In this document: piece after piece, positions 1-7,551 of the stretch | Numbering within the stretch: the first letter of the stretch is position 1 | Layout: each line of letters begins with the position of its first letter | NCBI RefSeq assembly: GCF_024170405.1 | Contig: NZ_JALJYC010000026.1 | Location: 1-35,653 of the forward strand | Reading direction: 5' to 3' | Source: Neisseria perflava | GTDB taxonomy: Bacteria > Pseudomonadota > Gammaproteobacteria > Burkholderiales > Neisseriaceae | DNA length: 35,653 nt | The notes under the pieces: model-generated | Seen by the model: only the letters and a program-made list of their open reading frames with translations | Database searches by the model: none | What the model was told of the DNA's origin: nothing | Position numbers and translations under genes: made by a program

Positions 1-102
1 TGGCGTTTTAACAACAGTGAAATAAAATCTCAAATTTCTATTTTGAAACAGTTAGTAAAAGGTAATTTGCTCTAATTATCTAGTACAGCCCCTAATTTTA
101 AT

Positions 103-128
103 GTGCTAATTGCATAAAGCACTTTTTT
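103..128 (+). terminator. Short hairpin plus T-run ahead of the first gene
   Basis: GTGCT (103-107) pairs with AGCAC (118-122) around a 10-base loop and is followed at once by six T. The T-run abuts the ribosome binding site of the next gene. It could end an upstream transcript outside the window or act on the leader of the lipoprotein gene. The stem has only five pairs. Confidence 0.3.
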
Positions 129-140
129 AGGAGAAACAAA

Positions 141-527
141 ATGAAACGATTAGCTGTGATTTTGATGAGCGCTATTTTATTGGGCGCGTGCGCCAGTTCG
201 GGAAACACGAAGCTGAAAGAATTGACGGTGGAGCAGGCCAAACAGCAGGTGACTGAAGGCGTTACCACAAAAAATGAGGTGGAAACAAAATTCGGTTCGC
301 CGGACAGTGTAAGCTTTACTGACGGCGGCAATGAGATTTGGACATACCGCTATTCCGAGGCCACTTCGCATGCAACCAACTTTATCCCGATTGTGGGCAT
401 TTTCAAAAGTGGTCAGGATGTAAAAACCAAAGAAATGGTGGTGATGTTTGACAAGAATAATGTAGTTCAACGGTTTACCATGCGTAATTCCAATAGCGTA
501 CAAAAAGCCGGTATTTTAGGTAAATAA
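141..527 (+). CDS. SmpA/OmlA (BamE-like) small lipoprotein
   Basis: A 128-residue protein with a lipoprotein signal: basic MKR, a short hydrophobic stretch and a lipobox LLGAC with the lipidated Cys at 17. The mature part has the features of the SmpA/OmlA fold: a helix rich in E and Q, then 'GVTTKNEVETKFGSP' (about residues 40-54), resembling the 'G.t..eV...lG.P' signature, then a strand 'EIWTYRY'. BamE in this family supports outer-membrane beta-barrel assembly, but many small lipoproteins share the fold, so I do not call it bamE. AGGAG lies 7 bases before the ATG. It stands alone, with a DUS-hairpin terminator behind it. Lipoprotein status is strong; the exact role is unknown. Confidence 0.8.
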   Translation: MKRLAVILMSAILLGACASSGNTKLKELTVEQAKQQVTEGVTTKNEVETKFGSPDSVSFTDGGNEIWTYRYSEATSHATNFIPIVGIFKSGQDVKTKEMVVMFDKNNVVQRFTMRNSNSVQKAGILGK

Positions 528-535
528 TCTAATTA

Positions 536-568
536 GAAAGGCCGTCTGTTGATTCAGACGGCCTTTTT
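536..568 (+). terminator. DUS-type hairpin terminator
   Basis: AGGCCGTCTG pairs with CAGACGGCCT (arms to 564), followed by TTTTT. The left arm is a degenerate DUS (GCCGTCTGTT); the right arm is a full one read on the minus strand (553-564). It separates the convergent lipoprotein and carbonic anhydrase genes. Confidence 0.8.
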
Positions 569-598
569 CATGCTGTTGTTAACCAGTAACAAACACGT

Positions 599-1351
599 TT
601 ATTTCACAATAATGCGCGCGTTCAGCGGCTGAACAGGGCGGTTGTTGGGTGTGCCGATGATTTTTTCAAAACGTTGCGCTTGCGCCGGGCTGACGCTGTC
701 GTAGTGTTTCAATACAATCCAGGTCACGCCTTCGCTGCAAGGCGGGGTGGTCAGCGAGCCTTCAAAGCGGTAGTAGCCGTGCCGTTTCGGCAGCAGGGTG
801 GCGGCGTTGAAGGCTTGCGGCAGGGCAACGCTTTGGCCGGCCTGTTCGGGCAGGTTTTGCCACAGCGCGTTCAGGCGGGTATTTTCTTTGCCTTGTTCAT
901 ACAACACGGCCAATACCAGCGTGTTGCCTTGCGCGTCGGCGTGTACCAAGTGCAGCTCCATCGGGAAAGATTGGCTCTTGATGACGTTTTCGCTCGGCAC
1001 ATGGAAGTGGAATTGTTTCAGCGTGTAGGTGTGGCCGCCGACTTCTAAAGTGTTGCTGCCGTCGCTGTAATCGGCTTGGATGGAATGGCCGTTGTCGGTC
1101 AGTTTGACGGCGGCGGGTTGGTAATGGAATTTCAGACGCGGCAGGCGGGCGCTGACGGTGTCGGTGGTGGTAATGTTGACGGGCGATTGGTTTTTACCTT
1201 GGCCGCAGGTTTGGAATTCGGGTGACAGGCTGCCCCAGCTTTCCGGCGATTCGTGGCCGGTGTAGCCCCAATGGGTATGGCCTTCTTCGGCAAAGGCGGC
1301 GGTGGTCAGGCTGAGAGCGCAGGCGGCGGCCAGCAGGGTATGGCGTAGCAT
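599..1351 (-). CDS. cah: Periplasmic alpha-class carbonic anhydrase
   Basis: A 250-residue enzyme that interconverts CO2 and bicarbonate. A Sec signal peptide ends in AFA before residue 22. All alpha-CA hallmarks are visible: zinc ligands H115 and H117 in 'QFHFHVPSEN' and H134 in 'ELHLVH', the gatekeeper Thr201 in 'SLTTPPC', and C49 and C205 positioned for the disulfide seen in the gonococcal enzyme. Length fits the bacterial secreted forms. AAGGA precedes the ATG. It is a single gene, convergent with the lipoprotein gene. The upstream spacer (1352-1571) is AT-rich and carries a perfect GATAATTATC palindrome at 1497-1506, which resembles half of a Fur box but is too little to call. Confidence 0.95.
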   Translation of the reverse strand: MLRHTLLAAACALSLTTAAFAEEGHTHWGYTGHESPESWGSLSPEFQTCGQGKNQSPVNITTTDTVSARLPRLKFHYQPAAVKLTDNGHSIQADYSDGSNTLEVGGHTYTLKQFHFHVPSENVIKSQSFPMELHLVHADAQGNTLVLAVLYEQGKENTRLNALWQNLPEQAGQSVALPQAFNAATLLPKRHGYYRFEGSLTTPPCSEGVTWIVLKHYDSVSPAQAQRFEKIIGTPNNRPVQPLNARIIVK

Positions 1352-1573
1352 AAATCATCCTTTAAAGATTATTGTGGGGGGGAACTTATATCAGGATGTG
1401 TGTCGGGATTGTTTGTGCTTTTTATTTTCGGGGGAGGGAATATACGCCCAATTTTTGCAAAAGGCTATACGGTTGATGAAAAATAATTCATATAAGGATA
1501 ATTATCAAATAGATAAATGATTAAATTCAATTTTGGAATAAAATATTCTGATGGTAATAATGCGGCTAAGCAG

Positions 1574-1630
1574 CAAAAAAGGCCGTCTGAACGGCGGTGC
1601 GGACGATGTTGCCCCCGTTCAGACGGCCTG
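1574..1630 (-). terminator. DUS-pair terminator of dsbA
   Basis: Inverted full AG-DUS copies at 1580-1591 and 1618-1629, with a 26-base loop. On the minus strand the hairpin ends in GGCCTTTTTT, so it terminates the dsbA transcript. Confidence 0.75.
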
Positions 1631-1648
1631 TGTGTCGTTGCTTAAGCC

Positions 1649-2368
1649 TTATTTGGCGGCGGGCAGTTTTTGCTCTTCGCGCACTTTGTCCACCAGCAGG
1701 TCGATGGTGTGCATGCCTTCGCTCCAGCTGCTGAATTTCACTTGGTATTTGCCGCCGACAATCACGGTCGGGGTGCTGCTGATTTGATAGGTGTTGGTCA
1801 GCTGCTCCATTTGGTCGGCGCGGCTTTGGCTTTCGGGCGTATCGTAAGCGGCCAAAACTTTGCTACCGTCAAACGTGGTTTGTTTGGCCAGCCAGTCTTT
1901 CAATACGGTCGGGTCGGCCAGGTTGATTTTCTGATCGACGATGGCGTTGAAAATTATGCTGTTGGCTTTGCTTTTTTCACCGGCCATGTCCACCGCTGCC
2001 AGCAGGCGTGCCAGCGGTTTCATTTCGTCGCCCCACACCACATGCTCGGTGCGCAGGTAGGTGTCGTTTTTAAAGGTTTTCACATGTTCGCTCAATACCG
2101 GCTCCAAATGGGCGCAGTGCGGGCAGAAATAGCCGAAAAATTCCAATACTTCGACTTTGCCGGCCTGTTGCTGCGGAATCGGGTTTGCCAAAACGGTGTA
2201 ATTCTGGCCTTCGACCAAGCCTTGCGGCGCGGCGGAAGCGGCGGCTACGGGCGCGGAAGCAGCGCTTTGCGCGGCATCGCCGGCGGGTACGCTGGTTTCG
2301 ACTTTGCTGTTGCAGGCAGCCAGCGCCAGCAGGGTCATGGCGGCCAGGGTGGTGCGTGTCAGATTCAT
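1649..2368 (-). CDS. dsbA: DsbA-type thiol:disulfide interchange lipoprotein
   Basis: A 239-residue oxidoreductase that introduces disulfides into exported proteins. The signal ends in the lipobox LAAC (Cys19), so the protein is membrane-anchored like meningococcal DsbA1/DsbA2 and unlike soluble E. coli DsbA. An Ala/Ser-rich linker of about 30 residues leads to the thioredoxin fold: active site C82-P-H-C85, a helical insertion, and the cis-proline at 200 in 'STPTVIVGG'. Its position next to murJ (with one small gene between) recalls the arrangement around meningococcal dsbA1. No other gene shares its transcript; the terminator is a DUS pair. Confidence 0.93.
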   Translation of the reverse strand: MNLTRTTLAAMTLLALAACNSKVETSVPAGDAAQSAASAPVAAASAAPQGLVEGQNYTVLANPIPQQQAGKVEVLEFFGYFCPHCAHLEPVLSEHVKTFKNDTYLRTEHVVWGDEMKPLARLLAAVDMAGEKSKANSIIFNAIVDQKINLADPTVLKDWLAKQTTFDGSKVLAAYDTPESQSRADQMEQLTNTYQISSTPTVIVGGKYQVKFSSWSEGMHTIDLLVDKVREEQKLPAAK

Positions 2369-2559
2369 GATGTGCTTTCGGAAAGAATCGGGAAAAACAG
2401 GATTTTAGGCTATTTTAGCGGCTTAATGAATGGCTAGGCATGAAAAAGATTGTTTAACGGTGGGAAAGCGCGGCTGCTTTTGTCAAAAGGCAGCAAAATA
2501 TTTTTAAACGACATTATAATGAAGCGAATGCCGTTTGTTATTAAGAAAGGTTGTTTAAT

Positions 2560-2979
2560 ATGATGAAATACTTATTCTTTATATTATCGGTTTTTTGTGT
2601 TCAATCTGCCTATTCATCATCTTCAGATATTGGCAAGCAAAATTGTTTATGGGGAGACTTGCATCAGGAATCTGGTCTAATCCAAGATAAATGTAGCGAG
2701 AAATTGCTCGGAGGTGGCGCGAACTGGTCTAATTTGAAATATCAGGCAGAAAGTGGTTTTACTGTTGCTGTATTTGCTCAGCAGATATTCGAAAATCAGC
2801 CGCAACATTATGTGCTGCGAAAATATCCAGCAAGCAGCAATCTGCCAGCTGTAGAGTACAAGGATGTTGCTGTCTCTTTTCTTGATAAAACTTTGAGTGT
2901 GACAAAGTCAGCCAATAAAGCATGGCAATGCTTCACGGTACCCGACACCATAATATTTTGCAGACAATACACGGAATAA
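2560..2979 (+). CDS. Unknown secreted Cys-containing protein
   Basis: I do not recognise this 139-residue protein. It starts MMKYLFF; the first ATG is 9 bases after AAGAAAGG, whereas a TTG at 2551 would abut that site. A Sec signal peptide of about 19 residues is likely to be cut near 'SAYS'. The mature chain of about 120 residues has four cysteines (29, 45, 124, 134), an even number that would suit two disulfides, and no lipobox or further membrane segment. The gene is visibly AT-richer than murJ and dsbA, with codon use unlike its neighbours, so it may be acquired. It sits between divergent dsbA and murJ and has its own non-DUS terminator. Confidence 0.65.
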   Translation: MMKYLFFILSVFCVQSAYSSSSDIGKQNCLWGDLHQESGLIQDKCSEKLLGGGANWSNLKYQAESGFTVAVFAQQIFENQPQHYVLRKYPASSNLPAVEYKDVAVSFLDKTLSVTKSANKAWQCFTVPDTIIFCRQYTE

Positions 2980-2990
2980 TGCTGACTTTG

Positions 2991-3028
2991 AAAACCATCC
3001 GGAGATTAATTTCCGGATGGTTTCTATT
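2991..3028 (+). terminator. Non-DUS hairpin behind the secreted protein
   Basis: AAACCATCCGGA (2992-3003) pairs perfectly with TCCGGATGGTTT (3012-3023) over an 8-base loop, followed by a short T-rich tract. It is one of few terminators here not made from DUS copies, in keeping with a different origin for the gene. Confidence 0.7.
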
Positions 3029-3117
3029 AATTTGTCCGGCAGATTGTTTGTGATATGGGTAAACCTTATACAGTAGATTGGGGACGAGTATTTCGCTTGG
3101 CGATCCTGATTTGGAGC

Positions 3118-3154
3118 AGGCCGTCTGAACAGAAGTTTTCTTTTCAGACGGCCT
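3118..3154. repeat. Inverted AG-DUS pair upstream of murJ
   Basis: Full DUS copies at 3118-3129 (+) and 3143-3154 (-) form a hairpin with no T-run. A third copy (3249-3260) ends 19 bases before the murJ start. The rest of 2980-3279 shows no gene. Confidence 0.8.
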
Positions 3155-3279
3155 TGCGGCGCGGTTGATATACGATAGGCGGCCAAACAGGGTACAATCC
3201 CTGTTTTCCGAATCACTACGGGCTGTTTCAACGCCGCTCGGCGGTATTTTCAGACGGCCTTTTTTTGAAAAGCAAAACC

Positions 3280-4818
3280 ATGAATTTATTAGGTGCTTTA
3301 GCCAAAGTCGGCAGCCTGACGATGGTGTCGCGCATACTCGGCTTTGTGCGCGATACGATTATTGCGCGTACTTTCGGCGCGGGGATGGCGACGGACGCGT
3401 TTTTTGTGGCTTTCAAACTGCCCAACCTGTTGCGGCGCGTATTTGCCGAGGGCGCGTTTGCGCAGGCGTTTGTGCCGATTTTGGCGGAGTATAAGGAAAC
3501 CCGCTCCAAAGAGGCGACGCAGGCGTTTGTGCAGCATGTGGCGGGGATGTTGTCGTTTATTTTGGTGATCGTGACCGCCGTCGGCATTTTGGCCGCGCCG
3601 TGGATTATTTATGTCTCTGCGCCGGGCTTTGCCAAAAATGCGGACAAATTCCAGCTTTCGGTAGAACTGCTGCGCGTGACGTTTCCGTATATCCTGCTGA
3701 TTTCGCTGTCTTCGTTTATCGGCTCGATTTTGAATTCGTTTCACAAATTCAGCATTCCGGCGTTTACGCCGACCCTGCTGAATGTGTCGTTTATCGTGTT
3801 TTCGCTGTTTTTCGTGCCGTATTTCGACCCGCCGGTCATGGCGCTGGCGTGGGCGGTATTTGTCGGCGGGATTTTGCAGCTGGTGTTCCAATTGCCGTGG
3901 CTGGCGAAGCTGGGCTTTTTGAAACTGCCGAAATTGAGTTTTAAAGATCCGGCGGTCAACCGCGTGATGAAACAGATGGCGCCGGCGATTTTGGGCGTGA
4001 GCGTGGCGCAGATTTCGCTGGTGATTAACACCATTTTCGCCTCATTCCTGCAATCGGGCAGCGTGTCGTGGATGTATTACGCCGACCGCCTGATGGAGCT
4101 GCCGACCGGCGTATTGGGCGTGGCTTTGGGCACGATTCTGCTGCCTACCCTTTCCAAACACGCGGCGGGTGGCAATGCCAAGGAATTTTCCGGCCTGCTC
4201 GACTGGGGCTTGCGCCTGTGTATGCTGCTGACCTTACCGGCGGCGGTGGGGCTGGCGGTGTTGTCGTTCCCGCTGGTGGCGACGCTGTTTATGTATAAGG
4301 AATTTACCCTCAACGACGCGCTGATGACGCAATACGCGCTGGTGGCGTATTCTTTCGGCCTCATCGGGCTGATTATGATTAAGGTGTTGGCGCCCGGTTT
4401 TTATGCGCGGCAAAACATCAAAACGCCGGTAAAAATCGCCATTTTCACGCTGGTGTGTACGCAGCTGATGAACCTGATTTTCATCGGCCCGCTGCAACAC
4501 GTCGGCCTGTCGCTGGCGATTGGTTTGGGCGCATGCCTGAATGCGGGCTTGCTGTTTTACCTGCTGAAAAAACACGGCATTTACCGCCCGGGCAAAGGCT
4601 GGGGCGCGTTTTTGGGCAAAATGCTCATCGCGCTGCTGGTGATGGGGCTGGGCTTGTGGGCGGCGCAGACTTACCTGCCGTTTGAATGGGTCGGTGTCGG
4701 CGGTCTGCAAAAAGTGGCGCAGCTTTGTGTACTGCTGGCGATTGGCGTGGGTTTGTATTTCGTGTCTTTGGGCTTGCTCGGCTTCCGTCCGCGCCATTTC
4801 AAGCGCACGGAAATTTAA
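3280..4818 (+). CDS. murJ: Lipid II flippase MurJ (MviN)
   Basis: A 512-residue inner-membrane protein of the MOP superfamily that moves lipid-linked peptidoglycan precursor to the outer leaflet. The chain is hydrophobic throughout, consistent with about 14 membrane segments. Residues known to be essential in E. coli MurJ occur at the same positions: R18, R24, D39, R52 and R270. The ATG at 3280 gives the family N-terminus 'MNLLGALAKVGSLTMVSR'; a TTG at 3265 would add five residues right after a DUS and has no support. The ribosome site is weak. The gene is single, ending at a strong DUS terminator. Confidence 0.96.
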   Translation: MNLLGALAKVGSLTMVSRILGFVRDTIIARTFGAGMATDAFFVAFKLPNLLRRVFAEGAFAQAFVPILAEYKETRSKEATQAFVQHVAGMLSFILVIVTAVGILAAPWIIYVSAPGFAKNADKFQLSVELLRVTFPYILLISLSSFIGSILNSFHKFSIPAFTPTLLNVSFIVFSLFFVPYFDPPVMALAWAVFVGGILQLVFQLPWLAKLGFLKLPKLSFKDPAVNRVMKQMAPAILGVSVAQISLVINTIFASFLQSGSVSWMYYADRLMELPTGVLGVALGTILLPTLSKHAAGGNAKEFSGLLDWGLRLCMLLTLPAAVGLAVLSFPLVATLFMYKEFTLNDALMTQYALVAYSFGLIGLIMIKVLAPGFYARQNIKTPVKIAIFTLVCTQLMNLIFIGPLQHVGLSLAIGLGACLNAGLLFYLLKKHGIYRPGKGWGAFLGKMLIALLVMGLGLWAAQTYLPFEWVGVGGLQKVAQLCVLLAIGVGLYFVSLGLLGFRPRHFKRTEI

Positions 4819-4841
4819 TACGCGGCAACTGCTTATCCGCT

Positions 4842-4891
4842 AAAAAGGCCGTCTGAAAACCCCGATAAATGGGTTTCAGACGGCCTTTTTG
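4842..4891 (+). terminator. DUS-pair terminator of murJ
   Basis: AG-DUS at 4846-4857 and its inverse at 4875-4886, with A-tract before and T-tract after. The arms extend into AAAACCC/GGGTTT. Confidence 0.85.
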
Positions 4892-5096
4892 TGCATAAAA
4901 AATTTATTTTTATCACGGGTTTACAAAAATATATCAAAATTCTGTTTGTCTTAACCGATGATTACCATTACATTACAGCTTTTGGTTGGACAACATCGTA
5001 CTACATCTCGTTTGCGTGTTGCCCGCAGTGATTCAGACGGCCTAAATGTCATCTGAAAAGAATAACAAACCCCTTCCAAACTCAGAGGTTATCACC

Positions 5097-6419
5097 ATGT
5101 TGAAAATTGATACCGAAGAATTAAACGACCTGCCGCCGAAGCCCAAGTTTTATCAGATTCTGTATGTGCAGGTGATTTTTGCCATTGTGGTCGGCATTTT
5201 GCTCGGCCACTTCTATCCGCAAATCGGCGAGAGCATGAAGCCGCTGGGCGACGCGTTTATCAAACTGGTTAAAATGATTATCGCCCCGGTCATCTTTCTG
5301 ACCGTAACCACCGGTATCGCCGGCATGAACGACATGAAATCGGTCGGCCGCGTGGCGGGCAAGTCTATGGCTTATTTTTTGACCTTCTCCACGCTTGCGC
5401 TGCTGGTGGGCATGGTGGTGGCGAATGTCATCCAGCCGGGCGCGGGTCTGAACATTGATCCTTCCACCCTGCAAGGCACGTCCAAAGTATCGGAATATGT
5501 CGCCAAGGCACACGACAGCACCATCGTCGGCTTTTTGATGAACATCATTCCGACCACCATCGTCAGCCCGCTGACCGAAGGCAATATTTTGCAGGTGTTG
5601 TTTGTGGCGGTGTTGTTTGGTATTTCGCTGTCGGCCGTGGGCGAAAAAGCGCGTACCGTCGTCAATCTGATGCAGGATATTTCCGCACCTATTTTCAAAA
5701 TGGTGTCGATGTTGATGAAATTCGCCCCCATTGGCGCGTTTGGCGCGATGGCGTTTACCATCGGCAAATACGGCATTGCCTCCATCGGCAACCTGCTCTT
5801 GCTGGTGGGTACGTTCTACATCACTTCGATTTTGTTTGTGGTGGTGATTTTGGGCGTAGTGGCGCGTTACAACGGCTTCTCCGTCATCAAAATGATGAAA
5901 TACATCCGCGAAGAGCTGTGGCTGGTGTTGGGTACGTCTTCATCCGAAGCCGCGCTGCCGACCCTGATGCAGAAAATGGAAAAAGCCGGCTGCGAAAAAT
6001 CCGTGGTGGGCTTGGTGGTACCAATGGGCTACTCCTTCAACCTCGACGGCACCAATATCTACATGACGATGGCGGCGCTGTTTATCGCGCAGGCGACCAA
6101 TACCGACCTGAGTATCATGCAGCAAATCACGCTGCTCTTAGTGGCGATGTTGAGCTCCAAAGGCGCGGCTGGCGTAACCGGCGCGGGCTTTATTACTCTG
6201 GCGGCGACTTTGTCGGTCGTGCCAAGCGTACCCGTGGAAGGCATGGCGCTGATTTTGGGTATCGACCGCTTTATGTCGGAATGCCGCGCCCTGACCAACT
6301 TGGCGGGTAACGCCGTGGCCACCGTCGTCGTGGCGCGTTGGGAAAAAGCCTTAAACGCCGACCAACTGACCGCCGCGATGAACGGCGAAGTCAAACTCGA
6401 CAATCCGGCAGCGCATTAA
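5097..6419 (+). CDS. dctA: C4-dicarboxylate:cation symporter DctA
   Basis: A 440-residue carrier of the DAACS family, expected to import succinate, fumarate and malate with H+ or Na+. The first membrane helix region 'GILLGHFYPQIGESMKPLGD' nearly matches E. coli DctA. The substrate-site motifs are present: 'GTSSSEAALP' in re-entrant loop 1, 'NLDGTNIY' in TM7, 'SSKGAAGVTG' in re-entrant loop 2, and 'DRFMSECRALTNLAGN' in TM8. AGAGG lies 8 bases before the ATG at 5097. An in-frame ATG at 5046 directly follows a DUS with no ribosome site and would add 17 polar residues. DctA rather than GltP is judged from overall similarity. Confidence 0.9.
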   Translation: MLKIDTEELNDLPPKPKFYQILYVQVIFAIVVGILLGHFYPQIGESMKPLGDAFIKLVKMIIAPVIFLTVTTGIAGMNDMKSVGRVAGKSMAYFLTFSTLALLVGMVVANVIQPGAGLNIDPSTLQGTSKVSEYVAKAHDSTIVGFLMNIIPTTIVSPLTEGNILQVLFVAVLFGISLSAVGEKARTVVNLMQDISAPIFKMVSMLMKFAPIGAFGAMAFTIGKYGIASIGNLLLLVGTFYITSILFVVVILGVVARYNGFSVIKMMKYIREELWLVLGTSSSEAALPTLMQKMEKAGCEKSVVGLVVPMGYSFNLDGTNIYMTMAALFIAQATNTDLSIMQQITLLLVAMLSSKGAAGVTGAGFITLAATLSVVPSVPVEGMALILGIDRFMSECRALTNLAGNAVATVVVARWEKALNADQLTAAMNGEVKLDNPAAH

Positions 6420-6442
6420 GTTTTGCGTTCTTGAGAAAATCA

Positions 6443-6483
6443 AATGCCGTCTGAAAACTGATTGGGTTTTCAGACGGCATTTG
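6443..6483 (+). terminator. AT-DUS pair terminator of dctA
   Basis: ATGCCGTCTGAA (6444-6455) and its inverse (6469-6480) with extended AAAAC/GTTTT arms. This pair uses the AT dialect. Confidence 0.75.
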
Positions 6484-6626
6484 ATTTATTGGGGAATACA
6501 GCGGGTGTCGTGGTCGATGTAAGGTGGGCCATTTTTGCCCTGTTTTGTCCGATTTTTGACAGTTTATCTCATGCTGAGAATGAGCAGCGGGCAAGAATAC
6601 CCTCCCTACGAATCAACCCGCTACGG

Positions 6627-6670
6627 CAAAGGCCGTCTGAAATCTTATGATTTTCAGACGGCCTTGTTTT
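6627..6670. terminator. DUS-pair hairpin downstream of dps
   Basis: AG-DUS at 6630-6641 and inverse at 6653-6664, with extended AAATC/GATTTT arms. It lies between the converging dctA and dps genes. The stretch 6484-6626 shows no gene. Confidence 0.65.
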
Positions 6671-6719
6671 TACTCAGCGATAACTGATTCTGCTGCCCAA
6701 TCAGCCAGCGCCTAAGGTG

Positions 6720-7241
6720 TTAACCTGATTCTTTATGGTCGGATTCCAAAGTTTCCGCCAAGAACCAAGCGCGGCGTTCGGCATCGTCAATCCATTCTTC
6801 AATCACGCTGGTGGACGCATAATCGTCGTATTTGCTGGTTACTTCATGCGCGGCACGCAATTCGTTGGCAAATTGATGGTTGTCGGCCAGCAGTTCGGTC
6901 AACATTTCTTTGGCAGACAAGCCTACTGCATTATTGTCTTTGATGTGTTGGTTTTGGCTGATTTCGCCGATGGAATGCAAGGTAATGCCGCCGATTTTGC
7001 GCACATGCTCGGCAATGTCGTCGGTAATGCCGAAGATTTGTCCGGCTTATTCGTCAAGCAATTCGTGGTATTGTTTGAAGTTCGGGCCGCTGATGTGCCA
7101 ATGGAAGTTTTTGGTTTTCAGATACAGGGCAAAAGCATCGGCCAATACGCCGTTTAAGGCTTTGGATACGGCTTGGACGGCTTCGGCGGAAAAACCGCTG
7201 CTGGTCAGGCTGACATTTTGTTTAAAAGCTACGCTACTCAT
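6720..7241 (-). pseudogene. dps: Dps-type DNA-protecting mini-ferritin, broken by an in-frame stop
   Basis: Dps forms 12-subunit shells that oxidise and store iron and shield DNA in stationary phase. The frame is open for 173 codons except for TAA at codon 65 (7047-7049), in 'HELLDE-stop-AGQIF' where the family has Gln. One C-to-T change (CAA to TAA) explains it. No base is gained or lost and the downstream 108 codons still read as Dps. By the Listeria Flp pattern the ferroxidase ligands are H47, H59 and D63 before the stop and D74 and E78 after it, so neither half can form the site. A GTG at codon 80 could restart but lacks D74/E78. AGGAG precedes the ATG. It is either a genuine recent loss or a sequence error. 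Confidence 0.88.
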
Positions 7242-7446
7242 GATATTACTCCTTTTTGTTGGGACAACATAAACAAGGCAGAAATGGCAGGGCGTGTTCC
7301 TTTTTTCATACCGTCTTTCTATGGCTATTAATATACTCTTTTTGATTGATAAATTAAATAATTAGTATGTAAGGTTTGGTTGCGTCGGGTAACTCTTTAT
7401 TTGGACAGTGATTTTTATTCTTTTTTAGACGGTCTGTGCGCTTTTT

Positions 7447-7512
7447 TATGGTAAATTTTTATACACTGTACCATAGATTTTGTGATACTCAATCGCAGCG
7501 ATTGGGCGTATC
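7447..7512 (+). promoter_or_regulatory. Two dyads in the alcohol dehydrogenase leader
   Basis: TATGGTA (7447-7453) and TACCATA (7469-7475) form a perfect 7-base inverted repeat, 22 bases centre to centre, flanking AT-rich DNA with TATACA. Downstream, GATAC..CAATCG (7484-7495) is mirrored by CGATTG..GTATC (7499-7512). The first looks like an operator, the second like an operator or an mRNA hairpin ahead of the ribosome site. The rest of 7242-7446 is AT-rich spacer serving both dps and this gene. Confidence 0.4.
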
Positions 7513-7551
7513 ATGGCGCCGTTACGCAACAAACAAACAGGAGTATTCCCC

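Noticed and set aside
1497..1506. GATAATTATC as a Fur box upstream of carbonic anhydrase
   Set aside because: Only 10 of 19 consensus positions and no supporting neighbours; AT-rich DNA makes such palindromes common.
4842..4891. DUS arrays as a CRISPR-like repeat
   Set aside because: Copies come as single or inverted pairs at gene ends, without regular spacers or cas genes.
5046..5096. N-terminal extension of DctA
   Set aside because: The ATG directly follows a DUS and lacks a ribosome site; AGAGG supports the start at 5097, which also fits the family.
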